This document shows positions 35,395 through 47,689 of a stretch of 64,000 nucleotides of DNA, piece by piece. The translations under genes were made by a program, and so were the position numbers. The stretch covers positions 3,844,001 to 3,908,000 of the forward strand of contig JABRWF010000002.1 in NCBI GenBank assembly GCA_018343915.1, in the 5' to 3' direction. A model generated the notes under the pieces. It was not told the origin of the DNA. It did not search any database and saw only the letters and a list, made by a program, of their open reading frames with translations. Position 1 is the first letter of the stretch; every line of letters starts with the position of its first letter. Source of the stretch: Agroathelia rolfsii. Its lineage: Eukaryota; Basidiomycota; Agaricomycetes; Amylocorticiales; Amylocorticiaceae.

Positions 35395-37083
35395 TCATGC
35401 TTCGTGTTGCGGCTCCACCGGCAAATTACGAAGTTGACGAAATACGACATCCGACAATTCAATGTCCAGAGAAGTATGCCCATTTCCATTCATTGCAGAG
35501 CCAGTATGATCTTTCAGGTTGAGGATAAACCTCGACGTCATGACAGAGGTTATACTACAGAAGGAAATAACATAATCATGGTGTAACGGAACGATTATCA
35601 TGGGCTTACCATGCAGATGTCGATGAAAACGCGCCCGGTGCTATATACGGCTGCAAATAATGTATTGTCAGTGTTGTTTGCCAGTATCATGATAGTAAAG
35701 GGTAGACTTACCAACTTAATCTATGTAAATCAAAATTATTAATGATGTATCATTCATTGAGTAAAATAATTTTTACTTACAAAATAGGTGAGCGAATTGA
35801 CCAGAAAAGAAATTGCCGCCATTCTATCAGAAATAAGATATCAACTGTCCGCATGATGTTCGATTTGAAATAGATTTACGCACAAGAAATAGATGAGGCC
35901 TATAACCGTTAATAAAAATTAGTACCATAGACAGAAAAAAAGAGCAAAGCAAGATGCGGAATGCTACCGTCACGAAACAATATAATACTCAAAGGGCTCT
36001 GTCCGGTGATTTCTCTGATGGTTCTTGCCCGCTTCCAGGTTTTTGAGGAGATTAAACAGACAATCACCACCTCCCATAGGCTGAAGACAATCCAATTAGC
36101 ACCAGGCCCTATAGAAATGTGAGAACTCTGAATGCTCAAGAAATGCCTACCACTCACATATTGCACTGTGAAGGTCCATACGAACAAATTTCTAAAATGA
36201 AGGCAGTGGATCTTATAAGTAGATGGTACTTACGGAAGCTGTTTGGGCAAAGGAGAGCATCCAATGTAATTTGATCCAGGGAGGGCGGTTTTTTTCTTCA
36301 TCGTACTTTCGAGCGTCCACTGCACGATTTGTTATTCTCTGGGACACTGGCCTATATGTAAGTAAACTCACCACGTTAAACCCCAGTAATATTCCAATTA
36401 TCGGAGCCATTTTCCAGAAGAACCCCCTGCTATGGCCGTAAAGGGCAGAAACACGCCAAAACTGAGAGCCTATGCACCATATTGGTAGTCGGTATCTAGA
36501 AATGTCAAGAAGAAGAAAAACCAACCCAAAGACCTGATCGGGATAGGAGTATAAAAATAACACGAACTTTGCAAATTTGTATGCAACTAGTAAAGAAGCC
36601 AATTAGAAGTAACACCAACGGTCTATCAGCAGCAGAAGCATTAGTCACCGCTACATACAGATATTAGAAATTAGAATGATTCATGATTTTGATATGTCCT
36701 ACCTGTGATGATAATGGCATGAGAGTAAGATAGGGATAAAACTCGAGCACTTTGGCAAGAATTAAGGAGTAGCGGTTTAAAAAGAACACAATAGACAGTA
36801 CGGGTAACGGCCAGTGCCATATGAGCCGTACTTCCCTTGAAAGAGTGATAATATGATCATATGACAGTAAACTAGAATATAAGTATAAGAGAAAGAGGTT
36901 TTATTAATATGTGTTATATCATACCAAACGCAGAGATTTGGATGCTTTTGATTAGAGCGCTTCATAGACATGCAGAGCCAGCCCCATTGTTTAGAATTTC
37001 TCAAAGAGCTCTAGTTTGCGTATTGATGTCACATACACTTTTTCGGCCATGAATATGTGTGTTGTACTGCCAGCTGCGTCCAT
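35395..37083 (-). pseudogene. DUF6533 membrane-protein gene, copy 5, probably inactivated
   Basis: All family landmarks are present: start MDAAGSTTHIF at 37083, LLSYDHIITLSREVRLIW, QFWRVSALYGHSR, microexons of 8 nt (36158-36165) and 9 nt (35712-35720), and MTSRFILNLKDH. Two single-base losses break the usual plan. The DUF6533 exon begins TTTACTG, where the other copies checked have four T or an equivalent in-frame base. The exon-4 donor reads TGG|GTTGGT instead of TGGG|GTAAGC, which gives the wrong phase. A compensating alternative splice of exon 1 could rescue the first lesion, but I found none for the second. Sequencing error is the other explanation. Confidence 0.6.
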
Positions 37084-38501
37084 AGTATATGTTAGCCAGA
37101 ACTTGAAGGAAGACGATTGTGTTCAAGTTAAGGCCTCTGTACGTGGCTGTCTGTTGTGGCTTTGGTGTCAGGATAGGCGAACTTTATGCCAGCATACTTA
37201 AATGGACATAATCCGCCATACGGAGACGCCAATTCAATGTTCTATTCAATTACTACCTGACTGAACTAAAAATTTGAAACGCTTAAGCCCAAGGAGCTTA
37301 TGCTACAGATTACCAAGAAGGATAGGTGATAGGCATCCAAACAATTCCGAGCCTCTGACCAGTTTTTGTTTCGTTAGTCTCAAACTTGAACAAATGCCTG
37401 GTAATGATAAGAAAGTCTTTCATATGACACAGCCAGCTGTAAATGCACACTCTCCCGGCGAAGCCGGACTTGAAAAAGGTTGAACATATCTAACCTATCG
37501 TCTTCAATGGAAGAAATAGAGCTTATTATTGCTATGCACGATAGTCATTCATTCTCCGAGATTGGCCGATGATCGATGAGCATTGTGCATTCAACAATTT
37601 CATATTTAGTTGTAAGTTCAGGTTCAAGTGGAGCACAGCATCCGGCGAGAAAAAGGCTTCTTTTCAAGAGCGGCCGTGGACATCGAGATCACATGTACTA
37701 TTTTATTTTATTTTTATTTTTTACGTTTATATACAGCATCATGTACTAAAAGCAAACTACGATGCAGAGAGGACTGCAGTTTAAGTTACCCGGGATAAGG
37801 AAGTGTGGTATATAGTAGCATAACAGTTATTCTGACGTATACGCTGGCAGGTCAATGGTCCAGCTGATTATATTGAGGTAAGTAACAGGGTAGGGAGGGA
37901 AGGGGTTCACATGTACTAGTAGTACCGTAACAAGCTTTCGGTGGGCACTATATTTTGGATATATGTATTCCTACCTCAGAGCTCTTTCAATCTCTCACTC
38001 CTTCAAGTTTCAAGTTATAGGTGCAGCATTTTCGATTTATGTCATGATAAACGGACGGCTTTGCGCCTAATATGCTTCTTTTCTAAATACATGCCATGAC
38101 AACACATTCACTGCATTTCAATAAGGAAGAATCGTCGCAAGATTGTGCGGTGCCATTCACTCTGCATAACTTGAAGCGAATAGAAGGTGATCCAGCTGTG
38201 TGTGACATATCCTGAGGATATAAAGAGTTTCTGGTCTACGCTGGCATCACTAACGGTAATTCCGATGTACCTGTAAGTCGAAGAGATGTAGCATCGTAAC
38301 AATATGCATTTTACAAGATTTAAGTTTGGGTTTTAAAATAATGACTGGCCACTCACCGTCGCTTGCCCCAACTCATAGATAGTTATCATGCGCCGGAAGA
38401 AAAAAAAGCTTAAGATTCGAGACATAGTATATGAACAGTTTGGCCTTGAGACTCGACGTTTGAAATGACAAACCAAAATTATGTACAAAAACATTGACTG
38501 G
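37084..38501. other. Spacer between DUF6533 copies 5 and 6
   Basis: About 1.4 kb, AT-rich, with no supported gene. Small open frames lack domains. Confidence 0.5.
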
Positions 38502-40201
38502 TCAACTGGGAGCAAGATGCGCCTGTGTTTCTTCTTGGCCTTCTTCCAAGTCTATGTTCTCAAGTGGTGGAAGTACAATATCAGACATTGCAATGTCGAC
38601 TGTGTGGTATTCGTCTTCGTCAATATTGGCGCCAGAATTGATATGCTCTTTGATATTGAGAATAAGATGTGATGTCATAATCACGGATATGCTGTAAAGG
38701 ACAACTATAGGCTATGTCACTACATGAAGCTGATTTCAATGACTTACCATCCGGATAGCCATGCTAATGCGTTTTGCAACAAAAATGCCTGTCAATAATT
38801 TATGTTTATGAGCTATAACAATAACACCATATTCCTCAGGTTAGATATACCGCATTAGTCTGCCAGTTAAAATCGATAAGATTAGTCGATCCATTGTCAA
38901 CCTGCTTCCATGGAATTCACTTACAAGGTAAGTGACCGAGCTAGCAAGATAAAAGACTGCCGTTACTCTGATGCAAACCGGCAGTCAGTAGAATACGTCC
39001 ACTTATTAGGTATGAATACAAACAGAAAGTAGATAACACCTATTATAGTTGACTAAAATCAATACGCAAAACGGCTGAGAACTATGAGAATAACAATACC
39101 ATCGCGAAAGAGGATTTTGCTAAGGAAGTTTTGCCCGGTTATTTCTCTGATTGTTCTTGCCGTATTCCAGGTCTTGATTACTGTTAGATAAATGATGCTC
39201 ATTTCCCATAAGCAAAAGAAAATCCAAGCAATTCCAACCCCTAGGCAAAAATTAAAATCCCAAAGAGATACATCGCATTACTACTCACAACGCGAGCTGT
39301 AAATCTGACTTGAATAATATTCCAACGTGAGAGTGAATCGAAGACAAGAATAACTCACGAGGATGATGTTAGTTGAGCTGAACATCCTATATGAGGTGAA
39401 TTACTAACAATCTCCCCGTTTTCAAAAGTCCACTGAGCGAATCGTTACAACAGTGGTCATATGACCCAATAGATGGATGTAAGAACGCACTATATCAAAC
39501 GCAGATATCATTACAAGAAGGATCAGCATTTTATAAATAAATGTTTTGCTGTGGTTATAAAGAGCAGAAACACGCCAAAGCTGAGAACCTGTATATCACA
39601 TCAACCCTGAGTCAATAATACTGGCGTGTGAGAAATCGGGGAAAATATTGACTTGCCCCATATAGATATTTGTACCATAATTATAGTGACCACGCGAACG
39701 TAGTGGACAGGAATGCAGCTAACAATTCGCTTAGAAATCGAAAGGGAAATATGAAAGATAACTATTACATCTGAATTTGGTCATCAGAAACTATGAACGT
39801 CATGATTTACAATCAAGCAGGTCTTACTTGTGCTGCTGAGACACCAAAGAGAGGATATACCTGGAAAAAAACCCCAACCAATGAAAGATAGCGACTTATG
39901 ATGAATGCGAGAGACAATTTCGGTAATGGCCAACGCCATATGACCCGTATTTCTCTCCCAAGGGTCAAGAGATGATCATAGGAGAGTAAAACTGAAATAG
40001 AAGCGGCCGTTAGCAACTCTGTTAATTGAACATGATTGCCTGCACACCAAACGCAGAGACTTGGACACTTTTGATCACAAAGGCGCTGCATAGAACATAA
40101 GCAACAAAGTCTTATATATGAACAAGTTATTCAGTAATTTTGCGCAACGCTGATACGTACGTTGTTAGGGGTATCGAGGGTGTGCTATCGGTCGTCTGCA
40201 T
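38502..40201 (-). CDS. DUF6533 integral membrane protein, copy 6
   Basis: Most distal member of the array. It starts MQTTDSTPSIPLTT at 40201. The DUF6533 exon holds VLLSYDHLLTLGREIRVIWR and a helix ending IISRYLSLVGVF. The 8-nt microexon is at 39289-39296 and the 9-nt microexon at 38851-38859. The donor after exon 4 is GC rather than GT (GGG|GCAAGT, donor at 39656-39655), a known minor splice type with otherwise perfect consensus. The tail begins MTSHLILNIKEHINSGANID and is long and acidic. Exons appear in frame. Confidence 0.72.
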
Positions 40202-41311
40202 GATTTACAAGAAGGATGGCTTGTTATACATAGGTCGTCGAAACTAAAGCTAAGTATTGAGCAACGCGGTTTAAGTTGACCCTGAGGCAAACTGTCCTAG
40301 AGGGACAATAAGCGGACATTAATTGTTACGGGAATTGGGGAGCTTGATGATTTGCGATGGCTCGCAGGTGCATACTGACGGCCGACCATACACCCCAAGT
40401 CAAAATCTACAAAGCTTGTTGGAGTAGTCCAATTCCTACGGCCTTTGAGAGTAAACACCCGGTATTGAGCTCAAGGTCAAGATGACACAATATAATGTGA
40501 CGGCTAATATGTATTGTAAAAGTGTAAATGTTTAACCGCAAGGTGAGGCGATGCACCATGACAGACTTGGAGCTATCTGCAGCCGAATAGCACTAAATTA
40601 TCAATAACTTATTCACCAAATGGGGCCTTATGTCGTGTCTAATCTCAGTTGCAATCAATTTGATGCGGGGTGTTTAGCGATAGAGGCGGTTACCGAATAG
40701 TACGGTATTGGAGCTTTAACCGCACCTGGAAGCAGTACTCGACATGGTTAAGTTTGGCCCAGAAAATCCATCGTTCGAACTTATGTTAGTGAATCCATGG
40801 ATTAGAGCAGTTCCAGATATCGATATTATACTAAATTCATCGGACTATTTGCTTGCAGTTCTTGTAGGTGTCGACTTGGAGTACGGTGCAAATCAAGGTG
40901 AAAAGTTTAATTTGTGTTATGTAATTGCAGCGTTGACTGTCGTGCAAGTTTCAGGTTAAAATCCACTCCTCAGGTTACTTATTTATGAATATTTGAATAA
41001 CTGCGTTGTTGAAACAATTCGTAGTTGCCAGTGTGTCACTACGTCAACAGCCCGAGCAGCTTGCATGAGTTACCGTAGTAGTGTCCAGGGTGTTCGGGGT
41101 TAGCAAAGATTCTCTATTCAATTTTCTTTTGCTTACCTCTATTTGGCAATTTATTATATAATTTTTTCTGGTGGACTGGCGGACCAAACGTGGATAGCGG
41201 CACAATCCTATAACGTGACGAAGTCTCTGGCTGGGGATGGCTGTCTGAGCAATACAAGTTGTCATCTACAGGCTACAGCTTAATATCCTTGTCAGGCTTT
41301 ATGTGCTCGAA
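40202..41311. other. Intergenic, end of the DUF6533 array
   Basis: No recognised gene; promoters of DUF6533 copy 6 and PFA4 lie here. An open frame at 40744-40959 has no domain. Confidence 0.5.
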
Positions 41312-43273
41312 ATGGGACCTACCCTCGGAAAGCTTGTTGTCGCATTCACCATATGTCTCATTTCCTTCATAGCCTATTCGTCTCAAATATTCATCATGTG
41401 GCCTTGGTATGGGCGAGAAATTTCTATACCTCTCTTGAAATTGCTTGGGCCGTTCAAGTGCGTTATATCACCTTAATTTCATGATGCAATTTTGCTTATG
41501 AACTCATGGAATCAGCTTTCTTGTTGGACTGCTTCTATGGAACTACTATCTTTGCATAACCACCGATCCTGGACGAGTACCGGCGAAATGGGTACGTCAC
41601 TTGTTCTACTATTACGCCATCGTATTTCACATGAAGGTATCAGGAGCCAGATGTGTACTCGATGGACGGCTACGAAGCTAAACGACTCACTGGCAAGCCT
41701 AGATATTGCCGAACTTGTCAGCAGTACAAGCCACCGCGTTCGCATCATTGCAGAACTTGCAATAGATGCGTGCTTAGAATGGGTGAGTGCTCATGAGAGC
41801 TCAAAGACAAAGACATCGAGTACTAATAATGGCATGCATTAAGACCATCACTGTCCATGGGTGAACAACTGTGTTGGACACTTCAATTACGGATATTTTA
41901 TTAGATTCCTCTTCTATGTCGATCTGGCCTGCTCCTATCATCTTGCCATGGTTACCTCAAGGGTATATGATACTATGGATAAGAATTTTTACAAAGCGAG
42001 TTTTATTTGTTCACGCCTGGACCTCTTCTCTAATTCATCTCTGGATCACAGGATGGGCCTTCCAGCACGCAGATGCTATTCATCGCAATGAACTATGCCG
42101 CATGTATCCCCGTTATTTTTCTTGTTGGGCTGTTCAGGTATGTCACTTCCCATGTTCTAAACTTCCGCAAGTCTCACTCAGAAGCCCTAGTTTATACCAC
42201 TTTTATTGCTTACTCCGGAACATGACGACTATTGAAGGCTGGGAAAAAGATAAAGTGGCAACACTAGTCAAGCACGGAAAGATGCGCGAAGTGAGTCACT
42301 AATTACAACTACGGGATTTCAAAGTTATCGAAACTGGTTTTCCTCCGCGCAGATCAAATTCCCATATGTGAGTACTTTTCATACTTATATAGATCCCTTC
42401 CACCGCAATAGCTAACATATCTTTAGAACCTTGGAGCTTACAGGAATGTAACGGCCGTTCTCGGTAGAAACCCCATTTGGTGGTGCTGGCCATCAAGGAT
42501 GGAGGGCACCGGTCTGAAATATGAAGTTGCCCATGACACAGGTGGGTGGATAGAGCTAAACCCGGGACATGAGCGTCCAGAAAACCTGGAAGATGGTTCA
42601 TACTTTGCTGAACCATGATCGCCAGGTAATAGTTGACTACATTTTACGATTAACCTGAACATTCCTTACATAGCGTTTTTTTACTTTGCTTGCTTAGGCT
42701 ATGTCTTATAAAGCATTTTATTCATGATGAGACGTGCTTATGAGAATTATAGGTTACGACGATGACGGAAATGAGATCGAATGGCCTCCCAGCAACATGG
42801 ATGGTAGATACTTGGACCCTGTCGATGAAGATGAAGATGATGCACCACACACCGGTTTCCTACTCCCTGAAACCCCATGGACCTACGGTTCGGAGGTGTT
42901 CAATCCCGCCCTACATGCGTTGAATACACAGATGCGATCAAGACAGGTCTACGAGGTAGACTCGGATGAAGAAGAGTACGAAAGCGAATTCACCAGTATA
43001 GACCATCCGAGGGTTCGTCGTGGCTCGGAAGGCTTCGAGGTTCGCCCAATTAATCGCGAAGAGATGTTGCGCCAACATGTTGAAGAGATGGCGCAGCAGG
43101 AAGGGAGGTATAATCGTTATGTTCCCGAAGGGGATGCAGACTCAGAGGATTCGATGGATGGCAGTGGCAGTGGCGTCTTGGTTGATCGTGACGAGGATGA
43201 AGAAACACCTTTGGCGAGGGTGGTCGAAGCTTGGCGCAAAGGCACAGTCGAAGGAGACCCCCTATCACACTGA
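41312..43273 (+). CDS. PFA4: DHHC palmitoyltransferase Pfa4
   Basis: ER S-acyltransferase; in yeast Pfa4 palmitoylates chitin synthase Chs3. Nine predicted exons (41312-41457, 41516-41591, 41644-41782, 41844-41962, 42052-42137, 42191-42290, 42353-42367, 42427-42595, 42753-43273) give 456 aa in frame. Two N-terminal helices lead to [14 protein letters not shown]. The Cys-rich domain runs [15 protein letters not shown] to [16 protein letters not shown], with the catalytic Cys at about residue 124. Two more helices follow, then the TTxE-type motif [13 protein letters not shown] and the Pfa4-like [10 protein letters not shown] long acidic tail ends the protein. The last intron (42596-42752, donor GTTCAT) is the least certain. 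It converges on the RSC4-like gene. Confidence 0.88.
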
Positions 43274-43456
43274 AGCTTATTTGAATCTATACATACTCAT
43301 TTTACATAGACGGACTGGTATTTAATTAGGGTAATTAGAGTATGAAAGAAATTTATCGAATGTGTACTGAGCACAGGCAAGAAGAAGACTGAAAGTAGGT
43401 AGGTATACGATTACAAATAATTGAGAGAAATGTATATTGCCAGAAACCCATCAGAA

Positions 43457-45904
43457 TCAATCACTAGCCCGCTGGAGGTATATCTTCCAGATGATCCCAC
43501 CTTTCTCACCAACAGTTATAGTGTTCATACCAGCTATGAGGTCCAAATTCCATCCAGGCGGACTAGAGTTCTCCATCGGAGAAGTGGTCGAACCGTTCAA
43601 AGTGACTTCGATACTTTCTTCTGTCAAGGGAGCCTTCGCCTTGTTGCTCTCCTTGGAGGGCACCGTCTTGTCCTTTGCAGACTCTTCTTTGTCTTCCTCG
43701 TGCTCAACAGCTTTACGGGGGGCACCACGGCCCCTACCCCTACCCCTACCCCTGCCTCGTCCTCGAGGCCTCCCACGAGTGGCCGTCTTGACGGGAGTCT
43801 CCACCTCCTCCGAAACCTCTCCGTCTTGATCGTGTTGCTCATGCTCATCTTCATCCCCATCCACACTTTCATGGTCATCCAGACCCTCATCATCTCCCAT
43901 GAACTTGACACCACTTATCCGAATACTCTTCTCGTCCTTCACCAACCTTGCAGCCCAGCTCTTTACACCATCGCTATGATCCAGTAAAAGGATGCGCCCG
44001 CGAATGGAGGAGACAGTAACAGAGCGTAGCATCCTGCGCGGATCCACCGGTGTAGCTTCCGGCGTCGCGGATGACGCAATTGGCACTGTGTGAGAGAGTG
44101 GAGAAGGCATAGGTGGAGAAGTAGCTTGTGTCCACCCGTTGAGCATCGACGTCCCCGGACGATAATACGAGGGGGAAGCTACAGCAGACTGCGGTTGAGG
44201 AGCATAGTAAGATGCATATGCTGTTGGTGGCTGTGGCTGAGGAGCCGGTGCAATAGGTTGTGGATCATAAGTTGGGACAGGTAAGGGTGCTGACGGTGCT
44301 GTCACTGGTTGTGGGGCGGTGTTCACTGGAGGAGTACTGCGCTTATTGGATCGGATGGCGGTGGAAGTTCGCGTACTTGCACTGGGTTGGCCATAAGTGG
44401 GTGCGGAAGTGTTAGGTAGCTCTGGTGAGGGACCTGGCGCCGGTGTCGGTGCAGGAGCTGGTGTTGGTAGTGACGCCGTTACAGGAGTAGGGGCGAATGG
44501 TGGTGCTGGTGTAATGGATGGCGGGACTGCTGATGCAGGAGTGATCGAGCTGGTACTCGGTGCGGGGGATGTACTTTGAGCGGGAGCAGGGATCGAGGCG
44601 AGCTTGGAACCGCCTGCGTTCAGTTTGAGCTTAATCTTGTTTGGTTTTGTGTATTGCGGCAAAAGGTACGGCGGGGGGAGGTCGCTCATGAGATTACGGA
44701 AATATGCCTTAATCAGAGAATTCAGAACACGATCCTGCACAAAAAGAGCACAAAACTTACACGCAAAGTATGTGCGTCTTCCCAAAGCTGCGAGTGATCC
44801 TGATTGAACTGCATGGCATTGGAGAACACCAGCTCAACGTCGGTGGCAAACTCATCAACTGTATGATACTCTTTTCGTTTGAGATGTTTCTACATGGGTG
44901 CGTCAGAGTGATGGATAGCCTTTATTGGTTGCAAACATACAAATATGTTTTCGAAACACTGTGGGCGCTTGATTTCGACATAGTATTCAGGATACATCTT
45001 CTTGTCAGGGAAATCCATAAAGAGAGCAGACAGCGTTCGCCCACTGTTACCGATAAGAAATCCATTCTGCATGAGAGCAAGATTAACTCAACTTACTCTT
45101 CATCAGTCTTTTCCACAAGCTTTTGTAGTCTGGTCTTGAGTAGTCTGGTTAAATTAGGGGCCTTGTTTTTCTTGTCTTCGCCAGCGGCAGCGTCACCAGT
45201 TTGTTGATCGTTGGCGTCATCTTCAACGTCAACATGCTCTGATTCTGAGTGACCTGTAATACGAGCAAATTCTTTGCCGGCTAGTTTCTAAACGGATCGA
45301 ATGAGTGGCCAGTGAGGAGGAAGACGGGTGAAACAAGCCATACGTGAAGGAATTTGGCGTCCTTCCATATTTGACTTTCTTTCATGTTATATTTCTTAGC
45401 ATTCCTGAACATTTGATCGAAGTCTTGTTTAACCGCCTGGAGTGAAGTGTAGTTATCATGATCGAGCTGGTTCTTGATATCTTCCAATGCTATGGGATTC
45501 TTAATGAGCTCGTAGTAGTCTGGGTATAGACGCCTTGACGGCTGTCGCAGAAAATCGTGAGAAAGTTTCCGGCCACTGTGATGAGAAACGAAGAGTGTGA
45601 TATGCAGTTAGAGGCTGGGTATTACGAGGACACATGCGCCTGAGGCGAAGCCTTTGTTGAAATGCGTTACTCACTCTTGTCCCACCGCGTCCTTGATTGT
45701 CTGCCAGAGCTGCATGCCCTGCTTCTTGACTACCTCCTTGTCCACGACCTCTTCTGCCTTCTTCTCTAGCACTTCCGTCTGATCTGCATCCTTCTTGAGA
45801 CTAGTAGAAGCATTGTTTACTGTCGATTCCTCGCGTCGTCGTTTCGTACGCGGGCCCTCCGGATGGACGACACCCATAGAAAGATTTAGGTCACGTTTCG
45901 ACAT
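43457..45904 (-). CDS. RSC4-like tandem bromodomain protein
   Basis: Subunit-type protein of the RSC/SWI-SNF chromatin remodeller, binding acetyl-lysine on histones. Exons 45675-45904, 45344-45575, 45097-45287, 44941-45043, 44761-44889 and 43457-44734 sum to 2163 nt, 720 aa. Bromodomain 1 (about residues 77-155) shows YPDYYELIKNPIALEDIKNQ and AKKYNMKESQIWKDA. Bromodomain 2 (about 215-300) shows MYPEYYVEIKRPQCFENI and AMQFNQDHSQLWEDA. A Pro/Ala/Thr-rich linker, a C-terminal beta-rich domain (SVTVSSIRGRILLLDHSDG) and an acidic stretch follow. An AT-hook-like RGRPRGRGRG run then comes, encoded by a CCCCTA-type repeat. The start MSKRDLNLS is the first in-frame ATG. Confidence 0.85.
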
Positions 45905-46126
45905 GGCTCGATCTTGGGTTCGGAGCAGTTCTGGATGGGTATGGTCCGCCTCTTTCAAAGCAGACTGGGCCAACAGCGATAATTTGCAGCGTACAGAGAG
46001 CAGGATTTGCTCTGGTTCCCTGGCGAGGCCAATGCTAGGCTTACATAATTATCTCAACCTGACGCAGCATCTTGTGATTCCGTCGGACTTCGGATATCAT
46101 CCCCTTATCTGACTACAACAGTTGTC
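45905..46126. promoter_or_regulatory. Compact shared promoter of the RSC4-like and CutC genes
   Basis: 222 bp between divergent start codons; both promoters must lie here or inside the first exons. Confidence 0.45.
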
Positions 46127-47229
46127 ATGCTCCTCGAAGTCTGTGTGGATTCTGTCGCCTCAGCTCAAGCGTTAGTAGCTGGCATAAAAAAGCCATGAGT
46201 TCATGTACTCATTTTTCTCGAAGTGCTGTAAATGGGGGTGCAAACAGGCTCGAAGTTTGCAGTAATCTTGGTCTCGGTGGTGGCTGTACACCCAGCCTGG
46301 GTCTCATCAGATCTATAATCGGCGTCGTGCCGTTGACACCTTTGATGGTTTGCCAGTTTGTCCGAGTCATTGTCGCACCCAAGGGAACCCTGAGTATTTT
46401 TCGAGGTCATGGTTCGTCCCCGGACTGGTGATTTCATTTACTCGACTGCCGAGTTGGACGTCATGCTGGAAGACATTCGCACCTTCAAGGCACTTGGCGT
46501 TTTGGGCCTCGTTCTTGGCGTTTTAACGCCAGATGGGAGTATCAACATTAGGGACACGCAGAGGTTTGAACACCCATCCTCGATGGCGTATAATATGTAA
46601 TGAAGTTCAGGCTAGTACAAGAGGCATCACCGTTGGAAGGTATCATTATCGTCTCGCGTCTCAAGTTGAAATCGATCTCGGGTTAAATTCAACACTGGCT
46701 CTGACACAGTAACATTTCATCGTGCATTTGATATGGTAGCAGATATGGATGCGGGTGTGCTTCGCATCGTTTATGACTTGGAATTGACCCTAATGGCTCT
46801 CGCAGCGTTCGAGCAAGTAGCAAGCATCCCAGGAATAACACGCATACTCAGCAGGTTATTACATCCTTTATCGAGACTTCTCGAGCGCTAATATCAGCCA
46901 TCAGTGGACTATCATTAACTGTTCTCCTCGGGATTCAAAACATTAGTCGCCTATTCGAGCTCAACAAAGCGCATAGGGGAGGTCGCAAGTTGACAATTCT
47001 CCCTGGCTCGGGCATAAAGCCTAGCACACTCCCTACCGTGCTTGAAATGCTTGTTCCTTTAGGTTTAACAGAGATTCATTCAAGCTGTGGGGGATGGATG
47101 GAAAGTGGCATGCATCATAGACCTGAAGGCATGGGTATGGGTGTAGGCGGGGCTGGCGAATGGGGCGTGTGGCAGACGTCCCAAGCAACCGTTATGGAGA
47201 TAAGAAAACTGCTAGATTCTAGTCTCTAG
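46127..47229 (+). CDS. CutC-family TIM-barrel protein (copper homeostasis CutC)
   Basis: 257 aa from seven exons: 46127-46170, 46224-46347, 46406-46563, 46611-46639, 46710-46754, 46806-46854 and 46905-47229. Family motifs are FEVCVDS-like LLEVCVDS, NGGANRLEVCSNLGLGGGC-type start of the barrel, VMVRPRTGDFIYS, GLVLGVLTPDGSI, VTFHRAFDM, FEQVASIPGITRILSSG, LTILPGSGI and EIHSSCGG. CutC proteins are cytosolic and were linked to copper tolerance; the biochemical role is still debated. Two exons are short (29 and 45 nt). No lesion was found. Confidence 0.9.
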
Positions 47230-47689
47230 TGCTGGACGCTGCATTGACGGCGTCCGAATAGAATCAGTGAATTGTTTTTTAGTTCATCAATCCTTCGCTT
47301 TTAGTTGAATTGTTATTGTAAGTGATTATATTGTACAAATAACACGAAATTAGTTTTGTTCACATGGAAATCATCAAATGATGCTGATAATAAAGCTATT
47401 TACCTCTATACGTCTACTTCTCCTAACTATACCGTGACTTCATACGCCACGAAAGGACATTGTTGTGCAGTCTACGCCCATCAACATCTCAGGTACTAAC
47501 TCTGCTTCATATGATCGGCAACAGTGCCGTACTAAGGCCTCGATCGCGATTTAGGATGACAAAACCTAGCGATTCCGTCCGCGTAATAAATCCCGCATCG
47601 GTTGCTCAAAAGCCTCAGATTGCTTCTCAATTCTTCGACTGCGACTTGTCGCTGTAAGCTCATTAGTAAAAGAGCAATTGTGTGCGGCT
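47230..47689. other. Leader region of the desaturase gene
   Basis: Promoter and possible 5' UTR of the desaturase. A short frame starting MTKPSDSVRV at about 47551 ends just before the desaturase start and could be an upstream exon or uORF; I cannot decide. Confidence 0.4.

Noticed and set aside
40744..40959. 71-codon open frame in the 40-41 kb spacer
   Set aside because: Short, with no homologous motif and no splice partners.
43728..43760. CCCCTA-type repeat resembling telomeric sequence
   Set aside because: It lies inside the RSC4-like coding frame and encodes an RGRGRG run; it is imperfect and far from any contig end.
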